Source of the DNA: Clostridiales bacterium
GTDB taxonomy: Bacteria > Bacillota > Clostridia > Lachnospirales > Lachnospiraceae
NCBI GenBank assembly: GCA_018366495.1
Contig: JAGZHZ010000034.1
Location: 1 to 24,732 of the forward strand
Length of the DNA stretch: 24,732 bases
Direction: 5' to 3'
The translations under genes were made by a program, and so were the position numbers. A model generated the notes under the pieces. The model was not told where the DNA came from and made no database searches. It worked only from the letters and a program-made list of their open reading frames with translations. The stretch's first letter is position 1; each line of letters begins with the position of its first letter. Below, piece after piece: positions 7,798-17,262 of the stretch.

Positions 7798-7821
7798 TAA
7801 ATTTTAAGGAGGAATATTAAA

Positions 7822-10800
7822 ATGGCTAGAAAAATGAAGACCATGGATGGAAACCATGCAGCAGCTCATGCATCTTATGCATTTACAGAAGTTGCAGCAA
7901 TCTATCCGATCACACCATCATCCGTTATGGCAGAAGCTACAGATGAATGGTCAACCCAGGGAAGAACAAACGTGTTTGGTCAGACTGTTCAGGTAACAGA
8001 AATGCAGTCTGAGGCAGGTGCAGCAGGAACAGTTCACGGTTCTCTGTCAGCAGGTGCTCTTACAACAACTTACACAGCATCTCAGGGTCTGTTATTGATG
8101 ATTCCAAACCTTTACAAAATCGCTGGAGAAAGATTACCAGGTGTATTCAACGTATCTGCTCGTGCATTGGCAAGCCATGCTTTATCTATCTTCGGAGATC
8201 ATTCCGACGTTTATGCATGTCGTCAGACAGGTGCAGCTATGCTCTGTGAATCCAGCGTACAGGAAGTTATGGATTTAACTCCAGTTGCTCACCTTGCAGC
8301 AATCAAAGGAAGACTGCCATTCATTAACTTCTTCGATGGTTTCAGAACATCTCATGAAATTCAGAAAATTGAACAGTGGGATTATGAAGATTTAAAAGAA
8401 ATGCTGGATATGGATGCAGTTCAGGAATTCAAAGACAGCGCTTTAAATCCAAATCATCCTTGCCAGAGAGGATCTGCTCAGAACCCAGATATCTTCTTCC
8501 AGGCAAGAGAAGCATGTAACCCATACTACGATGCTATGCCGGCAATCGTACAGGAGTACATGGACAAAGTAAATGCAAAAATTGGTACAAACTATAAATT
8601 ATTCAACTACTACGGAGCAGAAGATGCAGAGCATGTAGTCATCGCTATGGGATCTGTAAACGATACAATCGAAGAGACAATCGACTACATGACAGCACAG
8701 GGCGCAAAAGTTGGTGTTGTAAAAGTTCGTCTGTACAGACCATTCAGCGCAGAAGCTTTAATCGCAGCAATTCCTGAGACAGTAAAACAGATTACTGTTC
8801 TGGACAGAACAAAAGAGCCAGGTGCTATGGGAGAACCTCTGTACCTTGACGTTGTTGCTGCATTAAAAGGATCTAAATTCGATGCTATTCCTGTATTCAC
8901 AGGACGTTATGGATTAGGTTCCAAAGATACAACTCCTGCACAGATCGTAGCTGTATTTAATAACACAACAAAACAGAAATTCACAATCGGTATCGTAGAT
9001 GATGTGACACATCTGTCTCTGGAAACAGGCGCTCCAATCGTTACAACACCAGAAGGAACAATCAACTGTAAATTCTGGGGTCTGGGAGCTGATGGTACAG
9101 TAGGTGCTAACAAGAACTCTATCAAGATCATTGGTGATAATACAGATATGTACGCACAGGCTTACTTTGATTATGATTCAAAGAAATCCGGCGGTGTTAC
9201 AATGTCTCACTTACGTTTCGGTAAGAAACCAATTAAATCTACATATCTGATCCGTAAAGCAAACTTTGTAGCTTGCCACAATCCTTCTTATGTAAGAAAA
9301 TATAACATGGTTCAGGAATTAGTAGATGGCGGTACATTCCTGCTGAACTGCCCATGGGATATGGAAGGAATTGAAAAACATCTTCCAGGACAGGTAAAAG
9401 CATTCATCGCAAACCATGGAATTAAATTCTATGTGATCGATGGTGTTAAGATCGGTATCGAGACAGGTATGGGACCAACACGTATCAACACAATTTTACA
9501 GTCCGCATTCTTCAAATTAGCAGATATCATTCCAGAAGATAAAGCAATCGAACTGATGAAAGCTGCTGCAAAAGCAACATACGGACGTAAAGGTGATGAC
9601 ATTGTTGCTAAGAACTGGGCTGCTATCGAAGAAGGTGCAAAACAGGTTGTAGAAGTACAGGTTCCAGAAAGCTGGAAGAATGCAGCTGATGAAGGACTGG
9701 ATCTGACACATGCTGAAGGCGGAAGAAAAGATGCTGTTGATTTCGTTAACAACATTCAGTCTAAAGTATCTGCTCAGGAAGGAAATTCTCTGCCTGTATC
9801 CGCATTCAATGAATATGTTGACGGTACAACACCATCCGGTACATCTGCATATGAAAAACGTGGTATTGCAGTAAATATTCCAGTATGGAATCCAGAAAAC
9901 TGTATCCAGTGTAACCGTTGTGCATATGTATGTCCACATGCAGTTATCCGTCCAATCGCTATGACAGATGAAGAAGTAGCTGCAGCTCCAGAAGGATTAA
10001 AGACACTGCCTCTGACAGGTATGACAGGATACAAATTTACAATGGCTATCTCTGCTTATGACTGTACAGGATGTGGTTCTTGTGCAAATGTTTGTCCAGG
10101 AAAGAAAGGTGCAAAAGCACTGGCTATGGAAAACATGGAAGCAAATGCTGAATCACAGAAATACTTTGATTACGCTGTAACTCTTCCAATCAAAGAAGAT
10201 GTTGTTGCAAAATTCAAAGACAATACAGTAAAAGGAAGCCAGTTCAAACAGCCTCTGCTTGAGTTCTCAGGAGCTTGTGCAGGTTGTGGTGAAACACCAT
10301 ACGCAAAATTGATCACACAGTTATTTGGTGACAGAATGTACATTGCAAACGCAACAGGATGTTCTTCTATCTGGGGTAACTCCTCACCATCTACACCATA
10401 CACAGTAAATGCTAAAGGACAGGGACCAGCATGGAGCAACTCTCTGTTTGAAGACAATGCTGAGTTTGGATATGGTATGCTCTTAGCTCAGAAAGCAATC
10501 CGTGAAGGATTAAAAGCAAAAGTAGAAGACGTAGTTGCAAACGGAACTGACGAAGCAGTAAAAGCAGCAGGACAGGAATGGTTAGATACATTCAGCTGCG
10601 GCGCAACAAACGGAACTGCTACAGATAAATTAGTTGCTGCTCTGGAAGCATGTGGATGCGAAAAAGCACAGGAAATCTTAAAGAGCAAAGATTACCTGGC
10701 TAAGAAATCCCAGTGGATCTTCGGTGGTGACGGATGGGCATACGACATCGGATTCGGCGGTGTTGACCATGTATTAGCAAGCGGACAGGATATCAACATC

Positions 10801-11367
10801 ATGGTATTCGATACAGAAGTTTACTCCAATACAGGTGGACAGTCCTCTAAAGCTACACCAACAGGTGCGATTGCACAGTTCGCAGCAGCTGGTAAAGAAG
10901 TTAAGAAGAAAGACCTTGCAAGTATCGCAATGAGCTATGGTTATGTATATGTAGCACAGATCGCTATGGGTGCTGATTACAATCAGACAGTAAAAGCGAT
11001 TGCAGAAGCAGAAGCTTATCCAGGACCATCCCTGATCATCGCTTATGCTCCATGTATCAACCATGGTATTAAGAAAGGTATGAGCAAAGCTCAGACAGAA
11101 GAAGAATTAGCTGTTAAGTCCGGATACTGGCATTGCTTCCGCTTCAACCCAGCGCTGAAAGAGGAAGGAAAAGCTGCATTCACATTAGACAGCAAAGCTC
11201 CAACAGAAGATTACCAGGCATTCCTGGATGGAGAAGTTCGTTACAACTCTCTGAAACGTTCTAACCCAGAAAGAGCAGCAAATCTGTTTGCAAAATCTGA
11301 AGGATATGCAAAAGAGAGATACGAATATCTGAACAAATTAATCACACTGTACGGTGGAGAAGAATAA
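7822..11367 (+). CDS. nifJ: Pyruvate:ferredoxin (flavodoxin) oxidoreductase
   Basis: Cytoplasmic single-chain PFOR of 1181 aa, the usual size for the homodimeric enzyme. It oxidises pyruvate with CoA to acetyl-CoA and CO2 and reduces ferredoxin, the central fermentative step of clostridia. The N-terminus has YPITPSS (28-34) and E64 in EMQSEAGA of the thiamine-binding half. Two ferredoxin-like [4Fe-4S] motifs are C694-C697-C700-C704 and C748-C751-C754-C758. The cysteines of the proximal cluster begin with C819 and C822 (CAGCGE). The diphosphate/Mg motif GDGWAYD surrounds D970, and NTGGQSSKATP follows. The start has AAGGAGG 9 nt upstream. Codon choice is strongly biased (CGT for Arg, AAC for Asn, GCA/GCT for Ala), unlike the regulator genes nearby, pointing to very high expression. 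It is monocistronic, with its own promoter and terminators. Confidence 0.97.
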   Translation: MARKMKTMDGNHAAAHASYAFTEVAAIYPITPSSVMAEATDEWSTQGRTNVFGQTVQVTEMQSEAGAAGTVHGSLSAGALTTTYTASQGLLLMIPNLYKIAGERLPGVFNVSARALASHALSIFGDHSDVYACRQTGAAMLCESSVQEVMDLTPVAHLAAIKGRLPFINFFDGFRTSHEIQKIEQWDYEDLKEMLDMDAVQEFKDSALNPNHPCQRGSAQNPDIFFQAREACNPYYDAMPAIVQEYMDKVNAKIGTNYKLFNYYGAEDAEHVVIAMGSVNDTIEETIDYMTAQGAKVGVVKVRLYRPFSAEALIAAIPETVKQITVLDRTKEPGAMGEPLYLDVVAALKGSKFDAIPVFTGRYGLGSKDTTPAQIVAVFNNTTKQKFTIGIVDDVTHLSLETGAPIVTTPEGTINCKFWGLGADGTVGANKNSIKIIGDNTDMYAQAYFDYDSKKSGGVTMSHLRFGKKPIKSTYLIRKANFVACHNPSYVRKYNMVQELVDGGTFLLNCPWDMEGIEKHLPGQVKAFIANHGIKFYVIDGVKIGIETGMGPTRINTILQSAFFKLADIIPEDKAIELMKAAAKATYGRKGDDIVAKNWAAIEEGAKQVVEVQVPESWKNAADEGLDLTHAEGGRKDAVDFVNNIQSKVSAQEGNSLPVSAFNEYVDGTTPSGTSAYEKRGIAVNIPVWNPENCIQCNRCAYVCPHAVIRPIAMTDEEVAAAPEGLKTLPLTGMTGYKFTMAISAYDCTGCGSCANVCPGKKGAKALAMENMEANAESQKYFDYAVTLPIKEDVVAKFKDNTVKGSQFKQPLLEFSGACAGCGETPYAKLITQLFGDRMYIANATGCSSIWGNSSPSTPYTVNAKGQGPAWSNSLFEDNAEFGYGMLLAQKAIREGLKAKVEDVVANGTDEAVKAAGQEWLDTFSCGATNGTATDKLVAALEACGCEKAQEILKSKDYLAKKSQWIFGGDGWAYDIGFGGVDHVLASGQDINIMVFDTEVYSNTGGQSSKATPTGAIAQFAAAGKEVKKKDLASIAMSYGYVYVAQIAMGADYNQTVKAIAEAEAYPGPSLIIAYAPCINHGIKKGMSKAQTEEELAVKSGYWHCFRFNPALKEEGKAAFTLDSKAPTEDYQAFLDGEVRYNSLKRSNPERAANLFAKSEGYAKERYEYLNKLITLYGGEE

Positions 11368-11399
11368 TATATAGGCAAAGTCTGTATGAAGCAGATCAA

Positions 11400-11448
11400 G
11401 GAGGGCATCAGACGGTTGAGAAAGACCGGAGGATGCCCTCCGTTTTGG
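11400..11448 (+). terminator. Terminator-like hairpin after nifJ
   Basis: GGAGGGCATC (11400-11409) pairs perfectly with GATGCCCTCC (11432-11441), with an inner CGGT/ACCG stem. Only four T residues follow (GTTTTGG), so termination may be partial or the hairpin may mainly protect the 3' end of the nifJ mRNA. Confidence 0.65.
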
Positions 11449-11578
11449 TCCTTATGACACGGCAGGGATTTCAGGCATCAGAAAATAGTGTGATCAGAAA
11501 AACAAATGTAAACTGTATATTAGGAAACAAGGTAAACTATTGGATGAATGGGATAAAAGACTTGTTTCAAAATAGAAC

Positions 11579-11620
11579 AGCCTGTGGGATAAATTGATTT
11601 TCTATCCCGCAGGCTTTTTT
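11579..11620 (+). terminator. Intrinsic terminator upstream of the M16 peptidase gene
   Basis: AGCCTGTGGGATA (11579-11591) pairs with TATCCCGCAGGCT (11603-11615) with one G/U pair, followed by six T. A canonical rho-independent terminator, probably the main stop for nifJ read-through. Confidence 0.88.
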
Positions 11621-11669
11621 GCAGATCAAAAATCATCTTAGGCAACTTTTGAGTTTCGAGATAAAGAGC

Positions 11670-11698
11670 TTCCCATGGTTTTAAATCAGTGCTATAAT
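11670..11698 (+). promoter_or_regulatory. Promoter of the peptidase-era-recO operon
   Basis: TATAAT (11693-11698) is preceded by TGC, forming an extended -10. A weak -35, TTCCCA (11670-11675, 4 of 6 consensus bases), lies 17 bp upstream. Transcription near 11705 would leave a ~70-nt leader containing a stem-loop at 11709-11749 and GGAGG at 11766-11770. Confidence 0.6.
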
Positions 11699-11777
11699 GA
11701 AATTTAATTAACGAATGATGCCGTTTTTCAATGGCATGAATGATCGTTAGAAAAATGAAAAAGATGGAGGAAGACAG

Positions 11778-14708
11778 ATGCAGATTCAAAATGTTCCAGA
11801 ATATGAATTGATTCAGCAGGAGACGATCGAAGATATTCATTCTGAAGGATATTTTTTTAAACATAAGAAAAGCGGCGCGCGTGTGCTTGTTTTAGAGAAT
11901 GACGATGAAAATAAGGTATTTCATATCACATTTCGCACTCCGCCTGAGGACAGCACCGGTGTAGCTCATATTCTTGAGCACAGTGTACTTTGCGGAAGCA
12001 AACGTTTTCCGTCAAAAGATCCATTTGTAGAATTAGTGAAAGGATCTTTAAATACATTTTTAAATGCGATGACATATCCTGATAAAACGATGTATCCTGT
12101 AGCAAGCTGTAATGAGAAAGATTTCTGCAACTTGATGGATGTCTATATGGATGCAGTTTTTGAGACAAATATTTATCGGAAAGAAGAGATTTTCCGTCAG
12201 GAGGGCTGGAGTTATCAGCTGGAGGATGAGAAGGATGAACTGACATACAACGGCGTTGTATATAATGAGATGAAAGGGGCATTTTCTTCGCCGGAAGATG
12301 TAATCGAAAGAGAAATTATGAATTCTCTGTTTCCGGATACTACTTACGGATGCGAGTCAGGAGGAGATCCAGCGTGCATTCCGGATTTGACATACGAACA
12401 GTTTTTGGCATTCCATAAGAGATATTATCATCCTTCCAACAGCTATATTTATCTGTATGGAAATGCAAATATGGAAGAGCGGCTGAAATGGCTTGATCGG
12501 GAATACTTAAGCAAGTATGAAAGAGAAGAAATTTCTTCAGCGGTAGCGCTTCAGAAACCATTTACAAATATGCAGGAAGTGTATAAAAAGTATTCGATTT
12601 CAAATAACGATTCTGAAAAAGATAATACTTATCTGGCATACAATGCAGTGATCGGGACAAGTCTTGATGTAGAGCTTGCCAATGCGTTTGCTGTTTTGGA
12701 ATATGCTCTTTTATCAGCTCCGGGGGCACCGTTGAAACAGGCTCTTTTAGATGCGGGAATCGGAAAAGATATCATGGGTTCCTACGACAGCGGAACATAC
12801 CAGCCTGTATTTTCTGTAATGGCAAAATATGCAAACAAATCAGATAAGGAGGCGTTTGTGCGGATCATTCAGGAAGAGATGAAACGTCAGGCGGAAAATG
12901 GTATTGACAAAAAAGCACTTCTTGCCGGTATCAATAATATGGAATTTAAATTCCGGGAGGCAGACTATGGCTCGTTCCCGAAGGGGCTGATTTATGGAAT
13001 CGACTGTATGGACAGTTGGCTGTATGATGAAAACAAGCCGTTTGACTACTTAAAACAGCTGGATGTTTTCAAAAATCTGAGAGAGAAAGTGAACACTTCT
13101 TACTTTGAAGAACTGATTCAGAAATGGATTCTGGAAAATCCGCACACCAGTCTTCTCGTGGCAGAACCAGAGAAAGGTCTGACGGCAAAAATAGATGAGG
13201 AACTGCAGAAAAAACTGGCGGACTATAAAGCAAGTCTTTCAAAAGAAGAAATCGAAAAGCTGGTACAGAATACAAAAAAACTGCGTGAATTTCAGGAGAC
13301 ACCTTCCACAAAAGAAGAGCTGGAAGCCATTCCTGTTTTGAAACGTGAAGATATCAAAAGAGAAGCTGCCCCTCTTTATAATGAAGAACACTGGGTGGAT
13401 GACACCTTGATTCTGCACCATAAGATGTATACAAATGGAATTGGATATCTGAAATTGTTATTTGATACAAAAGGCGTGAAAAGTGAAGACCTGCCATATG
13501 TAAGTCTTTTAAAATCCGTTCTTGGAATGGTAGATACAGAGCATTACACATATGGAGAGCTGTCGAATGAGATCAACATTTACAGCGGCGGCATTTCATC
13601 GGGACTGTCATTGTATTCGGACTTAAAAGAAAAAAATAAATATCGTGCGATGCTGGAGTGGAGAGGAAAAGCGCTGTACTCACAGCTGAAATTTGTCTTT
13701 GATATGATAGAAGAGATGATGTTCACGTCGAAACTTTCTGATGAAAAACGGCTGTATGAGATTTTATCAGAGCAGAAATCGCAGCTGGAAATGCGTTTGA
13801 ACGGAGCCGGTCATACAGCGGCGGCTACAAGAGCGATGGCGTATTACTCTACAGGAGCGGCATTCAATGATAAGGTGGGGGGCATTGACTATTATCGTGT
13901 AATCGCCGATCTGGAAGCAAACTTTGAAGAGAGAAAAGAAGCGCTGATTCAGAAACTTTGTTCTTTGAGTAAAATGATCTTTACAAGAGAAAGACTGATG
14001 GTGAGTTATACAGCCGATGAAGAAGGGTTTGCACCTTTGAAAGAATTAGTCGCAAAATTAAAGGAAAAACTTCCTAAAGAAGAGGGATTGGATCAGGCTG
14101 AGACGGATTATCCTGTGACAACAAAGAAAAATGAAGCGTTTGGAACATCTTCTAAAGTACAATATGTGGCAAGAGCAGGCAGCTATGCGGAAGACGGACA
14201 TACTTACACGGGAGCGCTAAGGATCTTAAAGGTCATCATGAGTTATGAGTACCTCTGGGTAAATATCCGTGTCAAAGGCGGAGCATACGGCTGTATGAGC
14301 GGATTCGGAAAAATGGGAAGTTCATATTTTGTGTCCTACCGGGATCCAAATTTGAAAAAGACAAATGAAGTTTATGAGGGAATTCCGGAATTTGTGAAAA
14401 CGTTTACTGTAGATGACAGAGATATGCTTAAATATATCATAGGAACAGTCAGTGAACTTGATATTCCGCTGAATCCGTCCGCAAAAGGGGCACGTTCTTT
14501 AAATGCTTATCTTGGAAATCTGACATATGAAGATCTCCAGAAAGAGCGGGATGAAATTTTAAATGCTGATCAGGAGGCAATCCGCAATCTGGCTCCCCTG
14601 ATGGAAGCAATCTTAAAAGAAAATGCAATCTGTGTGATTGGAAATGAAGAAAAAATCAAACAGGACAGCGATTTATTCATGGAAGTAAAACCGCTGATCG
14701 GGGCTTAA
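11778..14708 (+). CDS. M16C zinc metallopeptidase (presequence-protease/insulinase family)
   Basis: Large cytoplasmic peptidase of 976 aa, matching the ~970-residue M16C subfamily. The inverted zincin motif HxxEH is H64-I-L-E67-H68 in HILEHSVLCGS, and the distal zinc ligand is E164 in VVYNEMKGAFSSPED. The fold should comprise two clamshell halves of paired M16 domains; the second half keeps the RVKGGAYG element near residue 835. Family members degrade unstructured peptides up to about 70 residues, such as leader peptides, inside the cell. GGAGG lies 7 nt before the ATG. There is no signal peptide. Only 17 nt separate it from era, so it heads the operon. The physiological substrate is unknown. 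Confidence 0.93.
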   Translation: MQIQNVPEYELIQQETIEDIHSEGYFFKHKKSGARVLVLENDDENKVFHITFRTPPEDSTGVAHILEHSVLCGSKRFPSKDPFVELVKGSLNTFLNAMTYPDKTMYPVASCNEKDFCNLMDVYMDAVFETNIYRKEEIFRQEGWSYQLEDEKDELTYNGVVYNEMKGAFSSPEDVIEREIMNSLFPDTTYGCESGGDPACIPDLTYEQFLAFHKRYYHPSNSYIYLYGNANMEERLKWLDREYLSKYEREEISSAVALQKPFTNMQEVYKKYSISNNDSEKDNTYLAYNAVIGTSLDVELANAFAVLEYALLSAPGAPLKQALLDAGIGKDIMGSYDSGTYQPVFSVMAKYANKSDKEAFVRIIQEEMKRQAENGIDKKALLAGINNMEFKFREADYGSFPKGLIYGIDCMDSWLYDENKPFDYLKQLDVFKNLREKVNTSYFEELIQKWILENPHTSLLVAEPEKGLTAKIDEELQKKLADYKASLSKEEIEKLVQNTKKLREFQETPSTKEELEAIPVLKREDIKREAAPLYNEEHWVDDTLILHHKMYTNGIGYLKLLFDTKGVKSEDLPYVSLLKSVLGMVDTEHYTYGELSNEINIYSGGISSGLSLYSDLKEKNKYRAMLEWRGKALYSQLKFVFDMIEEMMFTSKLSDEKRLYEILSEQKSQLEMRLNGAGHTAAATRAMAYYSTGAAFNDKVGGIDYYRVIADLEANFEERKEALIQKLCSLSKMIFTRERLMVSYTADEEGFAPLKELVAKLKEKLPKEEGLDQAETDYPVTTKKNEAFGTSSKVQYVARAGSYAEDGHTYTGALRILKVIMSYEYLWVNIRVKGGAYGCMSGFGKMGSSYFVSYRDPNLKKTNEVYEGIPEFVKTFTVDDRDMLKYIIGTVSELDIPLNPSAKGARSLNAYLGNLTYEDLQKERDEILNADQEAIRNLAPLMEAILKENAICVIGNEEKIKQDSDLFMEVKPLIGA

Positions 14709-14725
14709 AAGAAGAAAGGAACAGT

Positions 14726-15634
14726 ATGGAAAATAGAGCATATAAATCTGGATTTGTGACACTGATCGGCAGACCAAATGTGGGAAAATCGACATTGATG
14801 AACCATCTGATTGGCCAGAAGATTGCAATCACATCAAATAAACCTCAGACGACGAGAAATAGAATTCAGACTGTATATACAAGCGAGACAGGACAGATTG
14901 TTTTTGTGGATACACCTGGTATCCACAAAGCAAAAAATAAGCTGGGCGAATATATGATCAATGTTGCAGAGCGCACACTGCAGGAGGTGGATGTTGTACT
15001 GTGGCTTGTAGAGCCGACTACATTTATTGGCGCCGGGGAACGCCACATTGCAGAGCAGCTTCAGAAAGTAAAGACACCGGTAATTTTAATCATCAATAAA
15101 GTAGACACAGTCAAAAAGGAAGAGATTTTGACAGCGATTGACACTTACCGCAAGATTTATGATTTTGCGGAGATTATTCCTGTCTCTGCTTTAAAAGGAG
15201 ATAATACACAGACCATTCTGGATATGATCTTTAAATATCTTCCGTATGGTCCTCAGTTTTACGATGAGGATACTGTTACAGATCAGCCGCAGCGGCAGAT
15301 TGTTGCAGAATTGATCAGGGAGAAAGCTCTCCGGTCTCTTGATGAAGAGATCCCGCACGGTATTGCGGTCTCAATCGAAAAGATGCGGGAGAGAAAGGGG
15401 CAGAAGATTATAGATATTGAAGCGACTATCATATGTGAGAGGGATTCCCACAAAGGCATTATAATCGGAAAACAAGGGGCCATGCTTCGCAAGATTGGAT
15501 CAGCCGCCAGAAGAGAAATTGAAAACATGATGGAAGAAAAAGTTAATCTTCAGCTCTGGGTAAAAGTGAAAAAAGACTGGAGAGACAGTGATTTTATGAT
15601 TAAAAATTTTGGATACGATAAAAAAGAGATTTAA
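14726..15634 (+). CDS. era: GTPase Era
   Basis: Ribosome-assembly GTPase of 302 aa. The G domain has G1 GRPNVGKS (15-22), G2 in TTRNRIQ, G3 DTPG (62-65), G4 NKVD (124-127) and G5 SALKGD. The C-terminal type II KH domain has GKQGAMLRKIGSAARRE starting at G248. Era binds the 3' end of 16S rRNA and assists 30S maturation. The start follows AAAGGA. It sits between the M16 peptidase and recO; era-recO adjacency is common in bacteria and supports both assignments. Confidence 0.97.
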   Translation: MENRAYKSGFVTLIGRPNVGKSTLMNHLIGQKIAITSNKPQTTRNRIQTVYTSETGQIVFVDTPGIHKAKNKLGEYMINVAERTLQEVDVVLWLVEPTTFIGAGERHIAEQLQKVKTPVILIINKVDTVKKEEILTAIDTYRKIYDFAEIIPVSALKGDNTQTILDMIFKYLPYGPQFYDEDTVTDQPQRQIVAELIREKALRSLDEEIPHGIAVSIEKMRERKGQKIIDIEATIICERDSHKGIIIGKQGAMLRKIGSAARREIENMMEEKVNLQLWVKVKKDWRDSDFMIKNFGYDKKEI

Positions 15635-15707
15635 CTGGTCGTTTTCAAAGACATAAGGGGAATGGAATGGACCAGCAGTAAGGCTGTTAAGACAGGAGAG
15701 GTGTAAA

Positions 15708-16472
15708 ATGCAGACAGTTGTGACAGGAATGGTACTCTTTGCCGCTCCAAATGGGGAATCGGATAAAAGAGTTGTAATTTTGACAAAGGAACGGGGAAAG
15801 ATTACTGCTTTTGCCAGAGGAGCGCGCAGGCCAAACAGCAGCCTTCTGGCGGCGACGAATCCATTTGCATTTGGCACCTTTTCTGTCTATGAAGGAAAGA
15901 CGGCATATACTCTGGTACATGCACAGATCACAAATTATTTCAGAGAGCTTGCAGCCAGCCTGGAAGAAGCGTATTATGGATTCTATTTTCTGGAACTCGC
16001 AGGATATTATGGGCAGGAAAATGAAGATGGGACACAGCTTTTAAAGCTGTTGTATCAGTCCTTGCGCGCATTGATGAATCCTCATCTGGATAACAGGCTG
16101 GTGAGAGCTGTCTTTGAATTGAAATCGATGGTGATCCAGGGAGAGTACCCTCAGATGTTTGAATGTGTTTCTTGCAAAAAAACAGAAAAGTTGTCAAAGT
16201 TTGTTTTGGAGAAAAATGGAGTGCTTTGCGAAGACTGCTGTAAGGGGCGAATGGACGGAATTTCATTGACAGACTCTGTGCTGTATACATTTCAATATGT
16301 AATTGCCGCACCGCCGGAAAAACTTTATACATTTACTTTGACGGAGGAAACGCTCAGAGATTTTCAAAGAATTATGAAAAAACTTTGCAGACAATATCAA
16401 GACCGAAATTTTAAATCATTAGAAGTTTTGGAGGAGATGTCCTCTTTACAAGGCAGACATTTAAATGTATAA
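15708..16472 (+). CDS. recO: DNA repair protein RecO
   Basis: Recombination mediator of 254 aa that helps RecR load RecA onto SSB-coated DNA. The N-terminal OB fold (about 1-80) includes GARRPNS, followed by an all-helical domain. A zinc-binding CxxC pair of pairs is present: C153/C156 and C174/C177, with an additional C178. The ATG is preceded by an AGGAGAGGTG ribosome site. The 73-nt gap after era contains a modest CTGGTC/GACCAG stem (15635-15640 with 15670-15675) without a U-run, so the operon probably continues through it. Confidence 0.95.
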   Translation: MQTVVTGMVLFAAPNGESDKRVVILTKERGKITAFARGARRPNSSLLAATNPFAFGTFSVYEGKTAYTLVHAQITNYFRELAASLEEAYYGFYFLELAGYYGQENEDGTQLLKLLYQSLRALMNPHLDNRLVRAVFELKSMVIQGEYPQMFECVSCKKTEKLSKFVLEKNGVLCEDCCKGRMDGISLTDSVLYTFQYVIAAPPEKLYTFTLTEETLRDFQRIMKKLCRQYQDRNFKSLEVLEEMSSLQGRHLNV

Positions 16473-16501
16473 TGATAAAGATTCTATAAGGAGGAAAAAC
16501 A

Positions 16502-17194
16502 ATGAAGGGAAAAAGGTTGCTCCTAATTGCAGCAGTTGCGGCAGGTCTGACGACAGGATGCGGCAGATTTAAACCTGATCAGACCGGGATTCTGGTGGAA
16601 AAAAACGGCAGAATTAAAAGCGTGATAAAAGAAAACCTGGATAAAAGTTACTATGACGAGACAGAATTGAAGAGCATGATTGAAGAGACAGTAAATAATT
16701 ACAATGCCGAGATGGGTACCGAACAGGTGGAGATTGAAAAGTATCAGGTAAAAGATGGAGAAGCCACGCTGGAGATGTTATATGATTCTTTCAGCGATTA
16801 TCAGGGACTGAATCAGGTAAAATTTTATCAGGGAGATCTTGCAGGAGCGCAGGGGACAAATTATGAGCTGCAGGGGACTTTTTTTCAGGTGAGCAAAGGG
16901 AAAGTAACACAGGATGCAGTAGATGCCTCGACCGTGATGGCGGCAGGCAATTATAACATGGTTGCACTGGAAGAAGAGATGCTGGTGCAGGTGCCGGGAG
17001 ATATTGTATTTATCAGCAGCAATATGGAACTGCTTGAAAAGAATACGGCAATAGCTAAAGGCAAGGAGTCTGGGCAGACAGAGACAGAACAGGCGCAGAC
17101 AGGAGAAGCGGGAATACCGGTGCTTCACCCTGAAGAAACAGAAGATACACCTGTGGAAGAGTCTTCTGATCTTTTTTACATCATTTACGAATAA
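16502..17194 (+). CDS. Lipoprotein of unknown function
   Basis: Protein of 230 aa with a short basic N-terminus, hydrophobic segment (about 5-18) and probable lipobox LTTGC with C20 as the lipidated residue, so it should be anchored outside the membrane. The mature part (about 25-185) alternates charged strands and helices without a motif I recognise; the last 45 residues are rich in E, T and P and look disordered. The start has AAGGAGG upstream. It lies 29 nt after recO and ahead of glyS. I recall similar unnamed lipoproteins beside these genes in related Lachnospiraceae, but cannot confirm that here. Function is not predictable from sequence; its position is the only clue. Confidence 0.8.
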   Translation: MKGKRLLLIAAVAAGLTTGCGRFKPDQTGILVEKNGRIKSVIKENLDKSYYDETELKSMIEETVNNYNAEMGTEQVEIEKYQVKDGEATLEMLYDSFSDYQGLNQVKFYQGDLAGAQGTNYELQGTFFQVSKGKVTQDAVDASTVMAAGNYNMVALEEEMLVQVPGDIVFISSNMELLEKNTAIAKGKESGQTETEQAQTGEAGIPVLHPEETEDTPVEESSDLFYIIYE

Positions 17195-17219
17195 ACTTGT
17201 ACGATAAAGATGAGAAACA

Positions 17220-17262
17220 GGGATTAAATCCCTTAAGACCCCATTGCCTTTAGGTTGTGGGG
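17220..17262 (+). promoter_or_regulatory. Two leader hairpins upstream of glyS
   Basis: GGGAT/ATCCC with a 3-nt loop (17220-17232) is followed by CCCCA/TGGGG with an inner CC/GG (17239-17262). Neither is followed by a U-run. They could form the 5' part of the glyS mRNA or a processing site between the lipoprotein and glyS genes. No T-box consensus was found, although the leader of a Firmicute tRNA synthetase gene is a common place for one. Confidence 0.4.

Larger units (their letters stand above)
7438..7821. other. Divergent intergenic region between the sigma operon and nifJ
   Basis: This 384-nt AT-rich region has no credible ORF. Its left end carries the minus-strand sigma promoter. Homopolymeric T and A tracts fill about 7484-7600. 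Its right part holds the nifJ promoter and a ~155-nt structured leader. No Rex-type site (TTGTTAA, 4 bp, TTAACAA) was recognised. Confidence 0.7.
11368..11777 (+). other. Intergenic region nifJ to M16 peptidase
   Basis: This 410-nt region has no supported gene. It holds two hairpins of terminator type (11400-11448 and 11579-11620), a 130-nt stretch between them in which I see no convincing promoter or ORF, the extended -10 promoter of the peptidase operon, and a leader hairpin formed by TAACGA/TCGTTA (11709-11714 with 11744-11749) and ATGCC/GGCAT (11718-11722 with 11733-11737). Confidence 0.7.

Noticed and set aside
11445..11578. Small RNA gene between the two hairpins after nifJ
   Set aside because: No convincing promoter could be found in the interval; kept only as a question in the findings.
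11520..11864. Minus-strand 114-codon ORF over the promoter and start of the M16 peptidase gene
   Set aside because: It covers a terminator, the promoter and the 5' part of the well-supported peptidase gene, and lacks a recognisable domain.
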